In this document: piece by piece, positions 37,648-45,672 of the stretch | How positions within the stretch are numbered: the first letter of the stretch is position 1 | How the letters are laid out: each line of letters opens with the position of its first letter | Assembly (NCBI RefSeq): GCF_016239305.1 | Contig: NZ_JAEHOQ010000006.1 | Coordinates: 62,001 to 126,000, forward strand | Source of the DNA: Proteus vulgaris | GTDB taxonomy: Bacteria; Pseudomonadota; Gammaproteobacteria; Enterobacterales; Enterobacteriaceae | DNA: 64,000 nt | Direction: 5' to 3' | Notes under the pieces: generated by a model | What the model was told of the DNA's origin: nothing | What the model saw: the letters and a program-made list of their open reading frames with translations, nothing else | The model's database searches: none | Translations under genes and position numbers: made by a program

Positions 37648-37684
37648 AAAAAACCTCTTTTATAGATAAGTAAAAGAGGTTTTG
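37648..37684 (-). terminator. copA terminator
   Basis: AAACCTCTTTTA and TAAAAGAGGTTT form a 12-bp stem, with TTTATT following on the minus strand, 28 bp after the copA stop. Confidence 0.85.
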
Positions 37685-37711
37685 GGAAAACACTTTATGT
37701 GTTATTAGGTA

Positions 37712-40654
37712 TTATTGCTTAGGTTTAAAACGCAGTAAACGGTTTGCATTACTGACTACAGTGATTGAAGACAATGCCATTGCTGCACCTGCAACAACAG
37801 GGTTTAATAATGTACCTGTAAATGGATAAAGAATACCGGCCGCAATGGGAATACCTAAGCTATTATAGACAAAGGCACCGAATAAATTCTGCTTCATATT
37901 ACGTAGCGTACCTTTTGAGATCTCAACGGCATCTGCAACGCCATGCAAACTATGACGCATTAACGTGATAGCAGCTGTTTCAATAGCGATATCACTACCA
38001 CCACCCATAGCAATACCGACATCTGCTTTGGCTAATGCCGGCGCATCGTTAATACCATCTCCGATCATTGCAACACGACGCCCTTGCGCTTGAAGTTCAG
38101 TAATAGCTTGTGCTTTACCTTCTGGCATCACACCCGCAATAACCTGATCAATACCTGCTTCTTTTGCAATTGCATTTGCTGTAATCGGGTTATCCCCCGT
38201 TAACATCACAAGGCGATAACCTTGATGATGTAAACGTTGTAATGCACTTATGGTATCTTCTCTAAGTGGGTCACGAATAGAAAGTAATGCCGCAATTTTA
38301 CCATCTTGTGCTAATAAAACAGGAGTAACACCTTTGGCTGCCTGAGAGTCAATTAGTGAATTAACTTCACTAATATCAACACCAGATTCGACCATTAATT
38401 TAGGGTTACCTAAAAGCACCATTTTACCCTTAATTTCACCACTTAATCCCATACCTGCTAGTGTACGAAACTTGTTTACCTCGGGTAAATCAATACCTTC
38501 AGCACGTGTTAAAATTGCCTTAGCTAATGGGTGGTTAGAGCCGTTTTCCAGTGATGCTGCCAACGCAAGTGCTTGAGTTTCATCTACTTGATTAAAAGTA
38601 TGAAGTTCAGTGACCTGAGGCATACCTTCTGTTAGTGTTCCTGTTTTATCAAAGACTAAAGTATCTAGTTTGCTCGCTTGTTGTAGCGCATCTGCATCAC
38701 GGACCAACACGCCATATTCAGCCGCACGGCCTACACCGGAAATAATCGACATTGGTGTCGCTAAACCCAAGGCACAAGGGCAAGCGATGATAAGAACCGT
38801 TGTGATAATCACGAGTGCGTAGGTAATTTGTGGCGAAGGGCCAAAGAAATACCAAATAGCACCAGCAATTAAGGCAATAGCGACAACAATGGGTACAAAG
38901 ACACTTGAAATTTTATCTGCTAACTGACCAATCTCAGGTTTACTACTTTGTGCTTGGCGAACTAATTTAATGATACGAGCCAGTGTCGTTTTGCTTCCCA
39001 CCGCTGCTGCTTTAAATAAAACTGAGCCATCTTGAACTGTGGTTCCGGCATGAATGGTATCGCCCACTGATTTTTGCTGTGGAATGGGTTCACCGGTCAA
39101 CATGGCTTCATCCATCCATACTTCACCTTGGATAATTTCACCATCAACTGGCACTTTATCACCAGTTGCTAAACGTAATGTCATTCCTTGTTTAACATCA
39201 GCCAATGGCATTTCAACTTCACCGTTTTCAGTGATGACCTTTGCTGTTGGTGGCGTTAAATCTAATAGACGCTCTAGTGCTTTAGATGAACGCTGGCGCG
39301 CTCTTTGCTCAAGCATATGACCTAGATTGATTAAGCCAATAATCATCGCACTGGCTTCATAATAGAGATGCCGAGCTTGAGCTGGAAATACTTCTGGCCA
39401 TAAATTCACGGTAATGGAATAGAGCCACGCTGTTCCTGTTCCTAATGCAACGAGGGTATCCATTGTTGCACTGCGGTTTTTTAAACTCTGCCATGCGCTA
39501 CGATAGAAATGTCCACCAGCAACAACCATAACAAACAGTGTTGCAATACCAATACCTAACCAAATACTGTGGTTAGCTTCAGTTAACATCATATTGTCGC
39601 CGATCATTCCCCAAATCATGACCGGGATACCGACAACTAAGGCCAATATAGCTTGCCAGCGAAAACGCCTCATATTAGCAACAGCGACTTCTTGCTGGCG
39701 TTCTCTGCGTTTTACATCATCTTGAATAATTTCAGCACCATAACCTGCTTTTTCAATGGCAGTCACTAGTGCATCTTGATCGATTTCACCTGTCACTAAT
39801 GCGCTACGTTCAGCAAGATTTACACGTACATTTTCAACGCCATCAACGGATTGTAATGCTTTGTGAACCTTGTTTACGCAACTTGCACAGGTCATGCCAT
39901 CAATTAAAAGCTGAACACTGCTGTCATCGTCAGTATCTATTTCCGGGCTGTTCTCAATGTCAGCATTTTCAACTGGAATGTCACAAACAGCCGCTGACGA
40001 TGCTTCCAGTTGTGCATGCGTTTGCGTCAGCGGCTCAGTTTTTGGGAAATCAGTACCTGCCAGCTGTGCTTCAAAACCAGCGTCTTTAATGGTAGTTATC
40101 AATGTTTCTACGATGGCAGATCCGATTACTTTTGCGTGAGTTAATTCAACTTCAGCACTTTCAACGCCCGTCGTAGCTTCAAGCGCTTTTTTGACAGAGC
40201 CAACACAATGACCACAATTTAAGCCTGAAAGGGTTAAATGGATTGCGTTGTCAGTAGGCGCTAAACTGGCTTGAAAACCTTCAGCCGTAATCGCTGCAAT
40301 TAAGGTATCCGCAGTGGTATCGCCAAAAATTTCAGCAGACTCTTTAGTAACATTAACAGCGACTACACCTTCAACGGCTAATAATGCTTTTTCAGTTTTA
40401 CCTACACACTTCATGCAGTTAAGACCGCTTAGGCTTAATTTCACATCGGGTTGTGTTGCAATTCTAGCTTCATAACCAGCGTCTTCAATCGTTTTGATTA
40501 AACTTTCAGCAGTTGCATCACTGTCAATTTTAGCGTATTGAATAGTTACATTTGACTGTTCTATATCATTGCGAGCATCGAGTGCTTTTTTTACACTGTT
40601 AACACAGTGGGAGCATGAAAGCCCTTGTAATGCGAGTAGCGTTGTTTTTGCCAT
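37712..40654 (-). CDS. copA: Cu(I)-exporting P-type ATPase CopA with four HMA domains
   Basis: The 980-residue inner-membrane pump exports Cu(I) from the cytoplasm using ATP. Four N-terminal heavy-metal domains bind copper through CSHC (Cys14/17), CMKC (80/83), CGHC (147/150) and CASC (256/259); E. coli CopA has only two and 834 residues. The core has the membrane motif ACPCALG, the phosphatase loop MLTGEP, the phosphorylated DKTGT and the hinge [10 protein letters not shown] frameshift cassette after the third HMA domain may produce a second product. The promoter carries a CueR site shared with the divergent cueR. E. coli has glsA and ybaT between copA and cueR; here the genes are adjacent. 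Confidence 0.97.
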   Translation of the reverse strand: MAKTTLLALQGLSCSHCVNSVKKALDARNDIEQSNVTIQYAKIDSDATAESLIKTIEDAGYEARIATQPDVKLSLSGLNCMKCVGKTEKALLAVEGVVAVNVTKESAEIFGDTTADTLIAAITAEGFQASLAPTDNAIHLTLSGLNCGHCVGSVKKALEATTGVESAEVELTHAKVIGSAIVETLITTIKDAGFEAQLAGTDFPKTEPLTQTHAQLEASSAAVCDIPVENADIENSPEIDTDDDSSVQLLIDGMTCASCVNKVHKALQSVDGVENVRVNLAERSALVTGEIDQDALVTAIEKAGYGAEIIQDDVKRRERQQEVAVANMRRFRWQAILALVVGIPVMIWGMIGDNMMLTEANHSIWLGIGIATLFVMVVAGGHFYRSAWQSLKNRSATMDTLVALGTGTAWLYSITVNLWPEVFPAQARHLYYEASAMIIGLINLGHMLEQRARQRSSKALERLLDLTPPTAKVITENGEVEMPLADVKQGMTLRLATGDKVPVDGEIIQGEVWMDEAMLTGEPIPQQKSVGDTIHAGTTVQDGSVLFKAAAVGSKTTLARIIKLVRQAQSSKPEIGQLADKISSVFVPIVVAIALIAGAIWYFFGPSPQITYALVIITTVLIIACPCALGLATPMSIISGVGRAAEYGVLVRDADALQQASKLDTLVFDKTGTLTEGMPQVTELHTFNQVDETQALALAASLENGSNHPLAKAILTRAEGIDLPEVNKFRTLAGMGLSGEIKGKMVLLGNPKLMVESGVDISEVNSLIDSQAAKGVTPVLLAQDGKIAALLSIRDPLREDTISALQRLHHQGYRLVMLTGDNPITANAIAKEAGIDQVIAGVMPEGKAQAITELQAQGRRVAMIGDGINDAPALAKADVGIAMGGGSDIAIETAAITLMRHSLHGVADAVEISKGTLRNMKQNLFGAFVYNSLGIPIAAGILYPFTGTLLNPVVAGAAMALSSITVVSNANRLLRFKPKQ
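39970..40046 (-). other. copA: Programmed -1 frameshift cassette in copA (slippery site and pseudoknot)
   Basis: The mRNA heptamer C-CCA-AAA (40046-40040) is in the X-XXY-YYZ register at codons 204-205. Four bases later AGCCGCTGACG (40035-40025) pairs perfectly with CGTCAGCGGCT (39999-39989). Within its loop CAACTGGAA (40012-40004) pairs perfectly with TTCCAGTTG (39978-39970), forming an H-type pseudoknot. After a -1 slip the next codons are AAC and TGA, so the product stops at 206 residues (span 40035-40654) with three HMA domains. E. coli copA is known to make the chaperone CopA(Z) by such a slip. Confidence 0.8.
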
Positions 40655-40748
40655 ATTAATTTATCTCCGAAATAAAAAGCGTTACCTCTATTATTGCTCA
40701 ATATCTGGTAACTTGCTTTCTTTAAAGGTTTTTTCTTATCAGAGATAA

Positions 40749-40779
40749 AGGCTAAACCTTTCCGCAAGGGGAAGGTCAA
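40749..40779 (-). promoter_or_regulatory. CueR-controlled copA promoter
   Basis: TTGACC (-35, 40779-40774) and TAGCCT (-10, 40754-40749) are 19 bp apart, the long spacer typical of MerR-family promoters. The spacer region holds the dyad ACCTT-N11-AAGGT (40756-40776), nearly identical to the E. coli copA site as recalled. Confidence 0.9.
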
Positions 40780-40788
40780 GGGGGAATT

Positions 40789-41202
40789 TTGAATATTAGT
40801 GAAATCGCAAACAAAACAGGATTAACAGCTAAAGCCATTCGGTTTTATGAAGAAAAAGACTTGATTACACCCCCAGGGAGAGGCGAGAACGGCTATCGCT
40901 ATTATCAGCCACAACATATTGAAGAATTAACATTATTGCGACAAGCTAGAGAGGTTGGTTTTAACCTAGAGGAGTGTCGCGCATTGTTAATGTTATTAAG
41001 GGATCCATCACGACATAGCGCTGATGTGAAAGAAGCGACGTTAAAAAAGGTGGCTGAAATTGAGAAGACTATTAACGAACTTAACGCAATTCGTCAGCGT
41101 CTTCTCTTGTTAGCCAGTGAATGTCCTGGCGATGACGGTGCTGATTGTCCTATCATCAATCATTTGTCAGGGTGTTGCCACCATCAGAAACAGTCGGTTT
41201 AA
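40789..41202 (+). CDS. cueR: Copper-responsive MerR-family activator CueR
   Basis: The 137-residue regulator has a MerR winged helix at the N-terminus ([21 protein letters not shown]), a dimerisation helix and a C-terminal metal loop with Cys112 and Cys120, the residues that bind Cu(I) in E. coli CueR. The final GCCHHQ is also typical. It starts with TTG at 40789, preceded by AAGGGGG; no ATG or GTG start fits. It activates the divergent copA by twisting the 19-bp spacer promoter. Its 3' end overlaps the convergent ybbJ by 47 bp. Confidence 0.93.
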   Translation: MNISEIANKTGLTAKAIRFYEEKDLITPPGRGENGYRYYQPQHIEELTLLRQAREVGFNLEECRALLMLLRDPSRHSADVKEATLKKVAEIEKTINELNAIRQRLLLLASECPGDDGADCPIINHLSGCCHHQKQSV

Positions 41203-41647
41203 GTGGAATAACGTGTAAAGTAATGCCATCAATAGCAATGACTTCAACCTTATCACCTGCTTGTAATGGCGTGTCTGAATAAACACGCCAGCTACCATCG
41301 GCTAGCTTTACGCGGCTAAACCCATTGTCCGTATCTGATGATAAAACAGCATGAACACCAATTAATTGATGGCTTTTCTGATTTAAGTTCTCAGCTTCTT
41401 TTGATAGTTTTCTGCGCTTAAGCCAAAGGTGCCAAAGTACAGCACTAATAACCGTTAATATCGCAAATAACACACCTTGAATAGGCCAGATAATAGGTAG
41501 CACCCATGCGAGTAAAGAAACGCACAGTGCTGCCATTCCTGACCATAAAAGGTATCCTGCTGTTCCTAGCATTTCTGCAATTAACAGCAAGCCACCAAGA
41601 CAAAGCCAGAAAAGTGCGGGGTGAGCACTAATCCATTCAATCATCAT
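41156..41647 (-). CDS. ybbJ: NfeD-family membrane protein YbbJ
   Basis: The 163-residue protein has three to four membrane helices in the first 75 residues and a C-terminal OB-fold domain (about 90-150, [24 protein letters not shown]), the NfeD layout. NfeD proteins pair with SPFH/stomatin proteins, here QmcA, the upstream gene. The qmcA stop and the ybbJ start share a base (TAATG), which suggests translational coupling. Its 3' end overlaps cueR on the opposite strand. Confidence 0.92.
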   Translation of the reverse strand: MMIEWISAHPALFWLCLGGLLLIAEMLGTAGYLLWSGMAALCVSLLAWVLPIIWPIQGVLFAILTVISAVLWHLWLKRRKLSKEAENLNQKSHQLIGVHAVLSSDTDNGFSRVKLADGSWRVYSDTPLQAGDKVEVIAIDGITLHVIPLKPTVSDGGNTLTND

Positions 41648-42570
41648 TAATTACTCTTGTTACCAGAGTCATTTTTCTTGGTATTAAGGAGTTCTGAAAT
41701 ACCACCAATTGCGCCCATTAAATTACTGGCTTCTAGTGGCATCATCACTACTTTACTGTTGTTGGCTGAGCCAATTTGTGCGAGTGCATCAGTATATTTT
41801 TGAGCAACAAAGTAATTGATTGCTTGCATATCCCCTTTAGAGATAGCTTCAGATACCATTTGTGTTGCTTTGGCTTCAGCTTCTGCTGCACGTTCACGGG
41901 CTTCTGCTTGTAAGAATGCAGATTGACGCTCACCTTCCGCTTTCAGAATTTGTCCTTGTTTCTCACCTTCAGCTTTTAAGATAGCGGCTTGACGAATACC
42001 TTCAGCTTCAAGAATGTCAGCACGTTTAGTACGTTCAGCTTTCATCTGAGCATTCATTGCAGAAATCAATTCTTTTGGTGGGCGAACATCACGAATTTCA
42101 ATACGGGTGATTTTGATACCCCAAGGGTTTGTTGCATCATCCACAATCAGTAAAAGGCGACTATTGATTTGGTCACGTTGAGAAAGAATTTCATCAAGTT
42201 CCATTGAGCCTAAAACTGTACGGATATTCGTCAGTGTTAAGTTGATAATTGCAAGTTCAAGATTATTAACTTCATACGCGGCTTTTACCGGGTCGATTAC
42301 TTGAATAAAGCAGACTGCATCAATGCTGACGTTGGCGTTATCACGAGAGATCACTTCTTGAGATGGAATATCAAGCACTTGTTCCATCATATTAATACGG
42401 CGGCCAACACGATCGACAAAAGGAATAAGAATTTGAAGCCCTGGAGTGAGTGTTCGAGTGTAACGACCAAAGCGTTCGACAGTCCACTGATAACCCTGTG
42501 GAACGGTTTTAACACCGCTTAAAACTAGAATAATAGCGAATAAGATGATAATGCCAATGACTATTTCCAT
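41647..42570 (-). CDS. qmcA: SPFH/stomatin-family protein QmcA
   Basis: The 307-residue protein has one N-terminal membrane helix (about 1-20) and an SPFH/band-7 domain (from [19 protein letters not shown] to about residue 190), followed by an Ala/Glu-rich coiled coil with repeated LKAEGE units. QmcA forms oligomers in the inner membrane and is linked genetically to FtsH/HflKC. It is the first gene of the qmcA-ybbJ pair. In E. coli fetA-fetB (ybbL-ybbM) lies between it and cnoX; those genes are absent here. Confidence 0.95.
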   Translation of the reverse strand: MEIVIGIIILFAIILVLSGVKTVPQGYQWTVERFGRYTRTLTPGLQILIPFVDRVGRRINMMEQVLDIPSQEVISRDNANVSIDAVCFIQVIDPVKAAYEVNNLELAIINLTLTNIRTVLGSMELDEILSQRDQINSRLLLIVDDATNPWGIKITRIEIRDVRPPKELISAMNAQMKAERTKRADILEAEGIRQAAILKAEGEKQGQILKAEGERQSAFLQAEARERAAEAEAKATQMVSEAISKGDMQAINYFVAQKYTDALAQIGSANNSKVVMMPLEASNLMGAIGGISELLNTKKNDSGNKSN

Positions 42571-42607
42571 ATACCTGTCCTAAGTCTGCTTTTATAAGAA
42601 AATAAAA

Positions 42608-43465
42608 CTAATAAAGTAAAGAATACACCATACGGCGATATTTAGACGCTAAATTATCATTAGTGCCTAAGGCAGATAAAATATCCATTAGGGTTTTCTT
42701 AACTTGCCCATCACCTGCATTTAAGTCTTTTTTGATAAAGCTAAATAGCAATTCTAATGCTTCTTCATTACGGGCGACTTCATGTAATTTTAGTGCAAGT
42801 TGAATAGCAATATCAGTATTTGCAGGGTGCTGGTTAAAATCATTTTGTAATTGCTGAATTTCTGGGGTATCAGCAGCTTGTTTTTGTAATTCAATTTGTG
42901 ACAGTAAACTATGATAGTAACTGTCTTGATCTTGTAATGGGATAGTGATTAACAGTGTTTGTGCTTCTTCATTTTTATTTAAAGAAATAAGAGCACCAGC
43001 TAAAGCTAGTGTAATTTCACTGTTTTTAGGGGAAAGTTGATGTGCTTCTTTTAATAGTGGTAAAGCTTCATCCGCTTTTCCTTCTGAAAGAAGTTGTGCT
43101 GCTTGTGCCGCTTTTAGTTCTTCAGGTTTTGGTAATACATTAGCTAAAACTTGTCGGACTGCTTCTTCAGGTTGAGGGCCTTGGAAACCATCAACAGGGC
43201 GGCCTTCTTGCAAAATATAAACAGTTGGGATCGCACGTAGACCAAATTGTGAAGCAATCATTTGTTCTGCATCGCAATCTAATTTTGCCAAAATAAATTG
43301 GTCAGCAAATTCGGCGGCCAGTTTATTCAATGTTGCACCAAGCTCTGCACAATGAGGGCTATGTTCTGAATAGAAATACATCATGACTGGCTTGGTCATG
43401 GACTGTTCTATAATTTGTTGAATATTTGATTCATTTACATCAACAATGTGTGCAGTTGCTAACAT
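42608..43465 (-). CDS. cnoX: Thioredoxin-fold co-chaperone CnoX (YbbN)
   Basis: The 285-residue protein has an N-terminal thioredoxin domain (about 1-110) and C-terminal TPR repeats (about 115-280). The redox motif reads S36-P-H-C39, with only the second Cys, as in CnoX, which protects proteins from overoxidation and passes clients to GroEL and DnaK. Length matches E. coli CnoX (284). It may form an operon with the ybbO gene 84 bp upstream. Confidence 0.94.
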   Translation of the reverse strand: MLATAHIVDVNESNIQQIIEQSMTKPVMMYFYSEHSPHCAELGATLNKLAAEFADQFILAKLDCDAEQMIASQFGLRAIPTVYILQEGRPVDGFQGPQPEEAVRQVLANVLPKPEELKAAQAAQLLSEGKADEALPLLKEAHQLSPKNSEITLALAGALISLNKNEEAQTLLITIPLQDQDSYYHSLLSQIELQKQAADTPEIQQLQNDFNQHPANTDIAIQLALKLHEVARNEEALELLFSFIKKDLNAGDGQVKKTLMDILSALGTNDNLASKYRRMVYSLLY

Positions 43466-43549
43466 TAACTTGTCCCTTTTTGAGAGTTTTAAATATAGAT
43501 GCGATTTATAAAGCTATTTCATTAATAAGTAAGGGTGAAACAAAAAAAA

Positions 43550-44335
43550 TCAAGCCTTACCACTTTGGCGACTTAAAATTGCATCCATCAAGGTATCAGG
43601 TAGAAAACGTTTTAATATTCTGACAGCATGAGTTAATAGCGTTACGGGATAACGTATCTTAGGTTTTGGACTTTCTAAAGCATGGATAAGCTTTTTCACT
43701 ACATCTTCAGGTGTTAATGTGAAACGACTCGCAATCCCCGGATTTTTTACTGGTTTATCTTTCTCAGCTTGTGCCACATTTTCTGTAAAGCAGGTTCGTA
43801 TCGGGCCAGGCTCAATCAAACTGACTTTAACACCGGTATGTACTAATTCCATTCTTAAGGCATCAGACCACGCTTCTACGGCATATTTACTGGCAGCGTA
43901 AGCGCCTCTACCAGGTGTTGAGATAATTCCCATCACTGAACTGGTTTGAATAATTCTACCTTCACCGTGAGGCAACATAGCTGGTAATAGTAAAGTAGTT
44001 AGTTGATGTAAACCAAAAAAATTTGTGGAAAATTGTTTTTCCATTTGTTGGCGACTAATCGCATCTAGTGGGCCGTATACACCAAATCCACCGTTATTAA
44101 ATAATCCATATAAACGACCATTTGTTAGATGAATAACCTCTAATGCCGCTTTTTCAACACTTTGAGCATCATCAAGATCAAGATAAATAGGCTCTAATCC
44201 TAGTGTTTCCATGCGTTTAAGATCTTCATCTTTACGGCAAGCGGCAAGGACTCGATAGCCTCTTTTCTTGAGCGCTTTAGCTGCACAAAGCCCTATTCCA
44301 CTAGAACTTCCTGTAATCAATACCGTTTTTTGCAT
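43550..44335 (-). CDS. ybbO: Short-chain dehydrogenase YbbO
   Basis: The 261-residue enzyme is a classical SDR: the NADP(H)-binding TGSSSGIGLCAAKAL is at 7-21 and the catalytic Tyr and Lys are in YAASKYAVEAW. E. coli YbbO acts as an NADP-dependent aldehyde reductase on medium- and long-chain aldehydes. A C-terminal tail beyond the Rossmann core is kept. It lies between cnoX and tesA as in E. coli. Confidence 0.92.
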   Translation of the reverse strand: MQKTVLITGSSSGIGLCAAKALKKRGYRVLAACRKDEDLKRMETLGLEPIYLDLDDAQSVEKAALEVIHLTNGRLYGLFNNGGFGVYGPLDAISRQQMEKQFSTNFFGLHQLTTLLLPAMLPHGEGRIIQTSSVMGIISTPGRGAYAASKYAVEAWSDALRMELVHTGVKVSLIEPGPIRTCFTENVAQAEKDKPVKNPGIASRFTLTPEDVVKKLIHALESPKPKIRYPVTLLTHAVRILKRFLPDTLMDAILSRQSGKA

Positions 44336-44385
44336 AATTTTACAATTAATCTCGTTTAATCTTCGTTAACTACTGTCAGAATAGT

Positions 44386-45015
44386 CTAACGTGTTAAGTA
44401 AGGGGATAATGTTTTATCCATCCATTGCGCAATAAAAGGCTGAGCATCTTCATTGGGATGTATGCTGTCGTTTTGCATCCACTCAGGCTTATCTGCGATT
44501 TGCTCCATATAAAAAGGAAGTAGAGAAAGCGCATTCTCTTCAGCAAGTTTAGGATAAATCGCTGAAAAAGATTGTGTATAGCGTTTACCGTAATTAGGTG
44601 AAATCATAATTTGCATAAAAAGTGGGGTTGCGCCTGATGCTTTAACTTGTGTAATGATGTTTTGTAGCGCGTCTTTTGTTTGTGCAACAGGGTATCCCTG
44701 TAAGCCATCATTTGCACCTAATTCAATTAAAACCCAGCGTGGTTGATGCTGTTTTAGTAAATCAGGAAGTCGATTTTGCCCCTGAAATGCCGTTTCGCCA
44801 CTAATACTTGCATTAACAACGTTAATTTCAGGATGGGTTGTTTTCCAATTATCAGCAAGGCGCTGTGGCCATGCGCTCTCAAGAGGAAGACGATAACCTG
44901 CACTCAAGCTGTCACCAAAGATTAAAAAGGTATCAGTAGCAATCGCCTTAAAGCTAAACATCATCATAACGATAAGGAAAAATGTATGTCGACGGAAAAG
45001 GTTCTTGAAGTTCAT
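44386..45015 (-). CDS. tesA: Acyl-CoA thioesterase I/lysophospholipase TesA
   Basis: The 209-residue SGNH hydrolase has a signal peptide (about 1-26, ending KAIA) and acts in the periplasm on acyl-CoA, esters and lysophospholipids. Block I GDSLSAGY holds the nucleophilic Ser, GAND block III follows, and DSIHPN carries the catalytic Asp and His. The start at 45015 gives the MNFKNLF opening shared with E. coli. Its first 30 bp overlap the start of the divergent ybbA. No good ribosome site is seen before the ATG. Confidence 0.94.
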   Translation of the reverse strand: MNFKNLFRRHTFFLIVMMMFSFKAIATDTFLIFGDSLSAGYRLPLESAWPQRLADNWKTTHPEINVVNASISGETAFQGQNRLPDLLKQHQPRWVLIELGANDGLQGYPVAQTKDALQNIITQVKASGATPLFMQIMISPNYGKRYTQSFSAIYPKLAEENALSLLPFYMEQIADKPEWMQNDSIHPNEDAQPFIAQWMDKTLSPYLTR

Positions 45016-45672
45016 CAGTTAACCAAACAAGTAGGACAAGGTGATAGTCAGATCTCTATATTGCAGGGTGTTGAGTTAGTTGTCGAGCCTGCACAAACAA
45101 TTGCGTTAATTGGTGAGTCAGGATCGGGTAAATCGACGTTGTTAGGGATTATTGCCGGACTTGATGATGGAAGCGCTGGCAGTGTGAAATTAATGGGGCA
45201 AGATCTTACAAAAATGAATGAAGAAGAGCGCGCTAAATTACGCGCTCAACATGTTGGTTTTGTTTTTCAATCATTTATGTTAATTCCGACATTGAATGCC
45301 CTCGAAAATGTGCAGTTGCCCGTATTATTAAAAGGTGAGTCCGAAAAACACAGTTATGCACGTGCGGTGGATTTACTTAACCTGTTAGGATTAGGTGAAC
45401 GTTTGTACCATATGCCAGCACAGCTTTCGGGTGGTGAACAACAGCGTGTGGCACTGGCAAGAGCGTTTTGTACTCAGCCCGCAATTCTTTTTGCTGACGA
45501 ACCAACAGGAAATTTAGATCGTAAAACGGGAGATAAAATTGCTGATTTGTTGTTTTCTCTCAATCGAGATTATGCAACAACATTGATTTTGGTCACCCAT
45601 GACAATGAGCTTGCAGCTCGTTGTCAGCGACGTTTACGATTAGTTGATGGACAACTTAAGGAGGAGTCATGA
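44986..45672 (+). CDS. ybbA: ABC transporter ATPase YbbA
   Basis: The 228-residue ATP-binding protein has Walker A GESGSGKST, the signature LSGGEQQR and Walker B ILFADEP. It is of the LolD/MacB type, which drives an FtsX-like permease, here the next gene ybbP (the frames overlap by 4 bp). Its ATG at 44986 follows AAGGAAAA and lies inside the start of tesA on the other strand. The pair probably handles lipoproteins or lipophilic compounds; its function in E. coli is not established. Confidence 0.93.
   Translation: MSTEKVLEVHQLTKQVGQGDSQISILQGVELVVEPAQTIALIGESGSGKSTLLGIIAGLDDGSAGSVKLMGQDLTKMNEEERAKLRAQHVGFVFQSFMLIPTLNALENVQLPVLLKGESEKHSYARAVDLLNLLGLGERLYHMPAQLSGGEQQRVALARAFCTQPAILFADEPTGNLDRKTGDKIADLLFSLNRDYATTLILVTHDNELAARCQRRLRLVDGQLKEES

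Larger units (their letters stand above)
37337..37711. other. Gap between adhesin and copA with possible small RNA
   Basis: This 375-base gap holds the adhesin promoter region, a plus-strand hairpin terminator at 37570-37595 without a matching gene, and the copA terminator. A TATAAT at 37493-37498 could start a plus-strand transcript of roughly 90 nt ending at that hairpin; its -35 region is poor. Confidence 0.4.

Noticed and set aside
37505-37693. 62-codon minus-strand ORF between copA and the adhesin gene
   Set aside because: It runs through the copA terminator and the orphan hairpin, so it is probably not a gene; the RNA explanation is preferred.
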